Shown: positions 63,890 to 64,000 of the stretch, one piece after another | Numbering within the stretch: position 1 is the stretch's first letter | How the letters are laid out: each line of letters opens with the position of its first letter | Source: Macrotis lagotis | Lineage: Eukaryota; Chordata; Mammalia; Peramelemorphia; Peramelidae | DNA length: 64,000 nucleotides | Direction: 5' to 3' | Assembly: GCF_037893015.1 (NCBI RefSeq) | Contig: NC_133658.1 | Span: forward strand, 176,843,579 to 176,907,578 | Program-made: the position numbers and the translations under genes | Notes under the pieces: model-generated | Told to the model about the DNA's origin: nothing | The model's input: only the letters and a program-made list of their open reading frames with translations | The model's database searches: none

Positions 63890-64000
63890 TTTTTTTCTTT
63901 TAATTTATTCTTGTTTGAGTTAATACCCCCTCTCCCCAAAGAATATAGACCATCATGAGAAATAAAGTAAAAGAAAAAGAGAAAAAAAATGTGCTTCAGT
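63890..64000 (-). mobile_element. Possible L1 3' UTR, antisense, running off the window
   Basis: 'ccatcatgagaaataaagta' followed by an A/G-rich tract ('aaagaaaaagagaaaaaaaa') resembles 27405-27450 ('accatgagaaagaaagaaaa...'), which lies in an antisense L1 3' UTR. The element would continue beyond 64000. Confidence 0.35.

Overview
This 64 kb window looks like intergenic (or deep intronic) DNA from a marsupial nuclear genome. The evidence is the repeat content. About nineteen copies of one short tRNA-derived SINE carry the body typical of marsupials (5' 'ggctaggtggcgcagtgg', 3' 'ccttgcaaaa'), most with clear target-site duplications (TSDs). Alongside them are a longer marsupial SINE, RTE-tailed SINEs, many decayed MIR/THER-type SINEs, L2 and CR1/L3 relics, and several marsupial-type L1 elements. 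The base composition is AT-rich. I cannot tell didelphid from Australian marsupial without a database. I found no host protein-coding gene, tRNA, rRNA or CRISPR array. Every long open reading frame except a few unassigned ones is explained by L1, RTE or microsatellite sequence, or is a shadow of it.

Layout. 0.3-5.1 kb is mostly unassigned sequence and holds a pair of ~105-bp direct repeats. 5.1-6.3 kb is an L1 3' end, followed by an RTE-type LINE 3' end at 6.4-6.8 kb. 7-13 kb is SINE-rich. 13.6-15.7 kb is an old antisense L1. 16-26 kb mixes unassigned DNA with MIR, L2, CR1 and an old mid-repetitive element. 27.1-30 kb holds antisense L1 3' ends and a decayed sense L1 ORF2. 30.8-31.0 kb is a long pyrimidine microsatellite. 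32.6-34.5 kb is unassigned. 34.7-35.6 kb is a sense L1 3' end with a SINE in it. 36.2-37.3 kb is an antisense L1. 38.2-49.6 kb is the main feature, an 11 kb composite L1. 50-59 kb is SINE/MIR-rich and includes an endonuclease-bearing LINE relic near 51.3-52.0 kb. 59.3-62.2 kb is unassigned, with one 124-codon ORF. 62.5-63.2 kb is an antisense L1 ORF2.

The composite L1 is flanked by a perfect 15-bp direct repeat (38221-38235 and 49611-49625). It begins with an L1 5' UTR and ORF1 and contains two head-to-tail ORF2 regions. The first ORF2 is split by a nested, 5'-truncated, same-strand L1 that has its own TSD, and by a SINE. The second ORF2 is more intact and ends in a normal G-rich 3' UTR and poly(A), into which another SINE has inserted. 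All copies seen carry stops, frameshifts or deletions, so none looks able to move by itself.

I found no convincing new biological system. The items most worth a second look are the composite L1, three pairs of local repeats that the recognised families do not explain, and a LINE relic whose endonuclease and C-terminal parts are joined without a reverse transcriptase. All family names were recognised by eye and from memory; a repeat-library search would be needed to fix subfamilies.
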